Source of the DNA: UKL13-3 sp040387195
GTDB taxonomy: Bacteria > Bacteroidota > Bacteroidia > UKL13-3
Assembly (NCBI GenBank): GCA_040387195.1
Contig: JAZKEF010000012.1
Coordinates: forward strand, 62,001 to 126,000
DNA length: 64,000 bases
Reading direction: 5' to 3'
The position numbers and the translations under genes were made by a program. Under the pieces are notes generated by a model that was not told the DNA's origin, did not search any database, and saw only the letters and a list, made by a program, of their open reading frames with translations. Positions 61,883 through 64,000 of this stretch are shown in pieces. Position 1 is the stretch's first letter. Each line of letters begins with the position of its first letter.

Positions 61883-62101
61883 TTATTTGTATCTATAAAT
61901 TATTCTACCTTTTGATAAATCATATGGCGACATTTCAACCGAGATTTTATCTCCCGGCAGAATTTTAATATAGTGCATTCTCATTTTTCCTGAGATGTGA
62001 GCTATAATTTCATGTCCGTTTTCAAGTTGTACCCTGAACATTGCATTTGATAATGCTTCTGTTATGACACCATCTTGTTTTATAAGAGCTTGTTTCGACA
62101 T
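61883..62101 (-). CDS. infA: Translation initiation factor IF-1
   Basis: A 72-residue S1/OB-fold protein: MSKQALIKQDGVITEALSNAMFRVQLENGHEIIAHISGKMR ends in ILPGDKISVEMSPYDLSKGRIIYRYK. The gene follows secY by 55 bases, with no map gene in between, and has its own promoter-like element. Confidence 0.98.
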   Translation of the reverse strand: MSKQALIKQDGVITEALSNAMFRVQLENGHEIIAHISGKMRMHYIKILPGDKISVEMSPYDLSKGRIIYRYK

Positions 62102-62120
62102 ATTTTCAATTTAAGGGCTG

Positions 62121-62128
62121 CAAAAATA
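62121..62128 (-). promoter_or_regulatory. Candidate promoter of infA, TAnnTTTG
   Basis: TATTTTTG on the minus strand, 19 bases before the infA ATG, with TTG about 20 bases upstream of it as a partial -33. It suggests that infA and the genes after it can be transcribed separately from secY. Confidence 0.5.
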
Positions 62129-62156
62129 GCAGATTATTTATTATTTGCCAATTTAT

Positions 62157-63512
62157 TTATGCAGCACCTACCGTTGATCTTCCTTTAATGCGCCCTGATT
62201 GCATTAAGCCATCATAATGACGCATCAACAGATGACTTTCGATTTGTTGCAATGTATCCAACACTACCCCCACTAAAATCAACAATGAAGTTCCTCCGTA
62301 AAACTGAGCAAACTGACTGTTAATGTTTAATACTCCCGCCAATCCAGGCATGATAGCGATGGCCGCTAGGAACAATGCACCAGGCAACGTTATGCGTGAC
62401 ATTACCTGATCAATAAAACTTGCAGTTGCTTGCCCCGGTTTTACACCCGGAATAAATCCTCCGTTACGTTTCATATCATCAGCAATCTGAGTTGGGTTTA
62501 CCGAAATAGCTGTGTAGAAATACGTGAACACAATGATTAATATAGCAAATGTAAGGTTATAGGCCATTGACCCCGGGTTTACAAACTGAGCTATAATTCC
62601 CTGCATGGTTTCATTAGGAAAAAACTGCGCAATTGTTGAAGGAATGAACATCAAAGCCTGAGCAAAGATAATTGGCATTACACCTGCAGCATTTACCTTT
62701 AACGGGATATACTGACGAACTCCTCCATATTGACGGTTTCCTACAATTCTTTTAGCGTATTGAACCGGAATCTTTCTAACTCCTTGTACCAACATGATTA
62801 CGGCCATGATAACACCGAACAATGCAGCAAGTTCAATTAAGAAGATTACCAATCCTCCACCTGACTCTGATAATTTGAAGTAAAACTCATCTTTCAAAGC
62901 AAATGGTAAGCGGGCTATGATACCGATCATGATAATCAATGACACTCCGTTTCCGATACCTTTATCTGTAATACGCTCTCCTAGCCATAATACAAACATG
63001 GTACTAGCTGTCAATACAATCACAGAAGTGACCATAAAGAAGAAGTCTGATACTAACTCGGGATGTGTAATTGAAATAATAGCACCCGGATTCTCCGATT
63101 TCAAGTTAATTAAGAATCCTACCGACTGCACCACAGTAATAATGATTGTTAAATAACGGGTAATTTGATTGATCTTTCTGCGTCCGTCTTCTCCTTCTTT
63201 TTGCATTTTCTGGAAAGAGGGAACCGCCATGGTTAATAATTGAACCACAATGGATGCTGAAATGTAAGGCATGATACCTAGGGCGAAGATAGATCCGCGT
63301 CCGAAAGCACCACCCGCAAACATATTAATCAATCCGAATATTCCACTTGAAGCTTGCTGTGCAGAACCTTCCAAAGCATTAGGGTCAACACCCGGAAGGG
63401 TCACATATGTACCGAAACGGTAAATAAGCAACAACCAGAAGGTGATGGCTAACTTATACCTCAACTCCTCAATTCGATAGATATTTTTTATGGTCTCGAT
63501 GAGTTTTTTCAT
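62157..63512 (-). CDS. secY: Preprotein translocase subunit SecY
   Basis: A 451-residue ten-helix channel protein of the general secretion pathway. LLIYRFGTYVTLPGVDP starts helix 1, the plug helix region is FGLINMFAGGAFGRGSIFALGIMPYI, and PGxxxGQATASFIDQV and LMRHYDGLMQSG end the protein. It follows rplO by three bases. Confidence 0.97.
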   Translation of the reverse strand: MKKLIETIKNIYRIEELRYKLAITFWLLLIYRFGTYVTLPGVDPNALEGSAQQASSGIFGLINMFAGGAFGRGSIFALGIMPYISASIVVQLLTMAVPSFQKMQKEGEDGRRKINQITRYLTIIITVVQSVGFLINLKSENPGAIISITHPELVSDFFFMVTSVIVLTASTMFVLWLGERITDKGIGNGVSLIIMIGIIARLPFALKDEFYFKLSESGGGLVIFLIELAALFGVIMAVIMLVQGVRKIPVQYAKRIVGNRQYGGVRQYIPLKVNAAGVMPIIFAQALMFIPSTIAQFFPNETMQGIIAQFVNPGSMAYNLTFAILIIVFTYFYTAISVNPTQIADDMKRNGGFIPGVKPGQATASFIDQVMSRITLPGALFLAAIAIMPGLAGVLNINSQFAQFYGGTSLLILVGVVLDTLQQIESHLLMRHYDGLMQSGRIKGRSTVGAA

Positions 63513-63515
63513 GTA

Positions 63516-63998
63516 TTACGCGTTTGCTTCTTTAGCTACTTTATATGTAGGAACAAGAACTACTGAACCACCAGCAGCTTCGATTGCTTTTTTAGCTGTT
63601 TCTGAGAATGCGTGGGCTTTTACTTCTACTGCCGCTTTGATTTCTCCGCGACCTAAAACTTTCACTAATTCTTTCTTAGAAACCAATCCGTTTTCGATAA
63701 ATGTACTCAAGTCAATTGATTTCAAAGATTTCTCTTCGATTAATGTTTGAATTTTATCCAGGTTGATACCTGCGTATTCCACACGATTCAGGTTTTTGAA
63801 ACCAAACTTAGGAATACGTCTGTATAAAGGCATTTGACCTCCTTCAAAACCTCTCTTGGTACTAGTACCTGAGCGAGATCCGGCACCTTTGTGTCCACGC
63901 GCAGCAGTTCCACCTTTTCCGGAACCTTCTCCACGTCCTACACGCTTACCTTCTCTTTTTATTGAACCAGCAGCTGGTTTTAATGTATGTAATTTCAT
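63516..63998 (-). CDS. rplO: 50S ribosomal protein L15
   Basis: A 160-residue L15. MKLHTLKPAAGSIKREGKRVGRGEGSGKGGTAARGHKGAGSR is the conserved N-terminal extension that threads into 23S rRNA, and GGQMPLYRRIPKFGFKN follows. The gene is complete; its start is two bases from the window's right edge. Confidence 0.97.
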   Translation of the reverse strand: MKLHTLKPAAGSIKREGKRVGRGEGSGKGGTAARGHKGAGSRSGTSTKRGFEGGQMPLYRRIPKFGFKNLNRVEYAGINLDKIQTLIEEKSLKSIDLSTFIENGLVSKKELVKVLGRGEIKAAVEVKAHAFSETAKKAIEAAGGSVVLVPTYKVAKEANA

Positions 63999-64000
63999 TA

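Overview
The window is a chromosomal stretch of a member of the Bacteroidota, probably an uncultured one known from a draft or metagenome-derived scaffold. The evidence is the mix of genes: a type IX secretion outer-membrane protein (PorQ) with two proteins carrying type IX C-terminal sorting domains, a TonB-dependent receptor, families largely confined to this phylum (DUF3822, DUF6089, DUF6728-like, HTTM), promoter -7 elements of the TAnnTTTG/TAnnTTCG kind, and no obvious Shine-Dalgarno sequences. A run of exactly 100 N at 50154-50253 is an assembly gap. I see no prophage, insertion sequence, CRISPR array, toxin system or recognisable defence island; almost all of the window is core metabolism and information processing, and I did not find a clear new multi-gene system.

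Layout. 0-16 kb, plus strand: dapF, an SNF2 helicase, a HAD phosphatase, lysA, a secreted S9 peptidase, a DUF4197 lipoprotein, a TonB-dependent receptor, the CCA-adding enzyme, an M48 lipoprotein protease, and an ECF sigma factor coupled to a membrane-anchored PKD/type IX-sorted protein. 16-21 kb, minus strand: valS and rpsP-rimM-trmD-rplS. 21-31 kb: mixed housekeeping (cdd, saccharopine dehydrogenase-like, trmN6, HTTM protein, an ABC ATPase, gatC, plsC, pyrE, NUDIX, DUF559, a coiled-coil protein, coaD). 31-37 kb, minus strand: a large type IX-secreted beta-propeller protein, nnrE-nnrD, rsmD and DUF3822. 37-44 kb: thioesterase, a GT-C-like membrane protein, a transglutaminase-like protein, recA, cmk, porQ and a membrane zinc peptidase. 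44-48 kb: a metal-homeostasis locus with a small DUF6728-like gene diverging from a DtxR/MntR regulator, an Nramp-UspA fusion and a cysteine-cluster protein. 48-58 kb: ffh, wbqC (next to the gap), a deoxynucleoside kinase, folK-lysC diverging from fbp-thioredoxin-like-surE, tRNA-Ala(GGC), a DUF6089 barrel, purine nucleoside phosphorylase and a thioredoxin. 58.8-64 kb, minus strand: the end of the ribosomal protein cluster, rplO-secY-infA-rpmJ-rpsM-rpsK-rpsD-rpoA-rplQ.

Functional links: dapF, lysA and lysC belong to the diaminopimelate/lysine route, while the saccharopine dehydrogenase-like protein would act on lysine breakdown or interconversion. PorQ explains the two sorting-domain proteins. 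An inverted repeat in the promoter spacer of the DtxR-family gene is the best regulatory site in the window. Observations most worth following up are: a QLSLF clamp-binding-like motif inside the SNF2 helicase, a recurrent -7 promoter variant TAnnTTCG at about a dozen gene starts, AATTGAGAATT/ATTCGGATT-type simple repeats inserted in frame in valS and the saccharopine gene, a cluster of four hairpins beside a DUF559 gene, and the sigma factor/type IX-sorted membrane protein pair.
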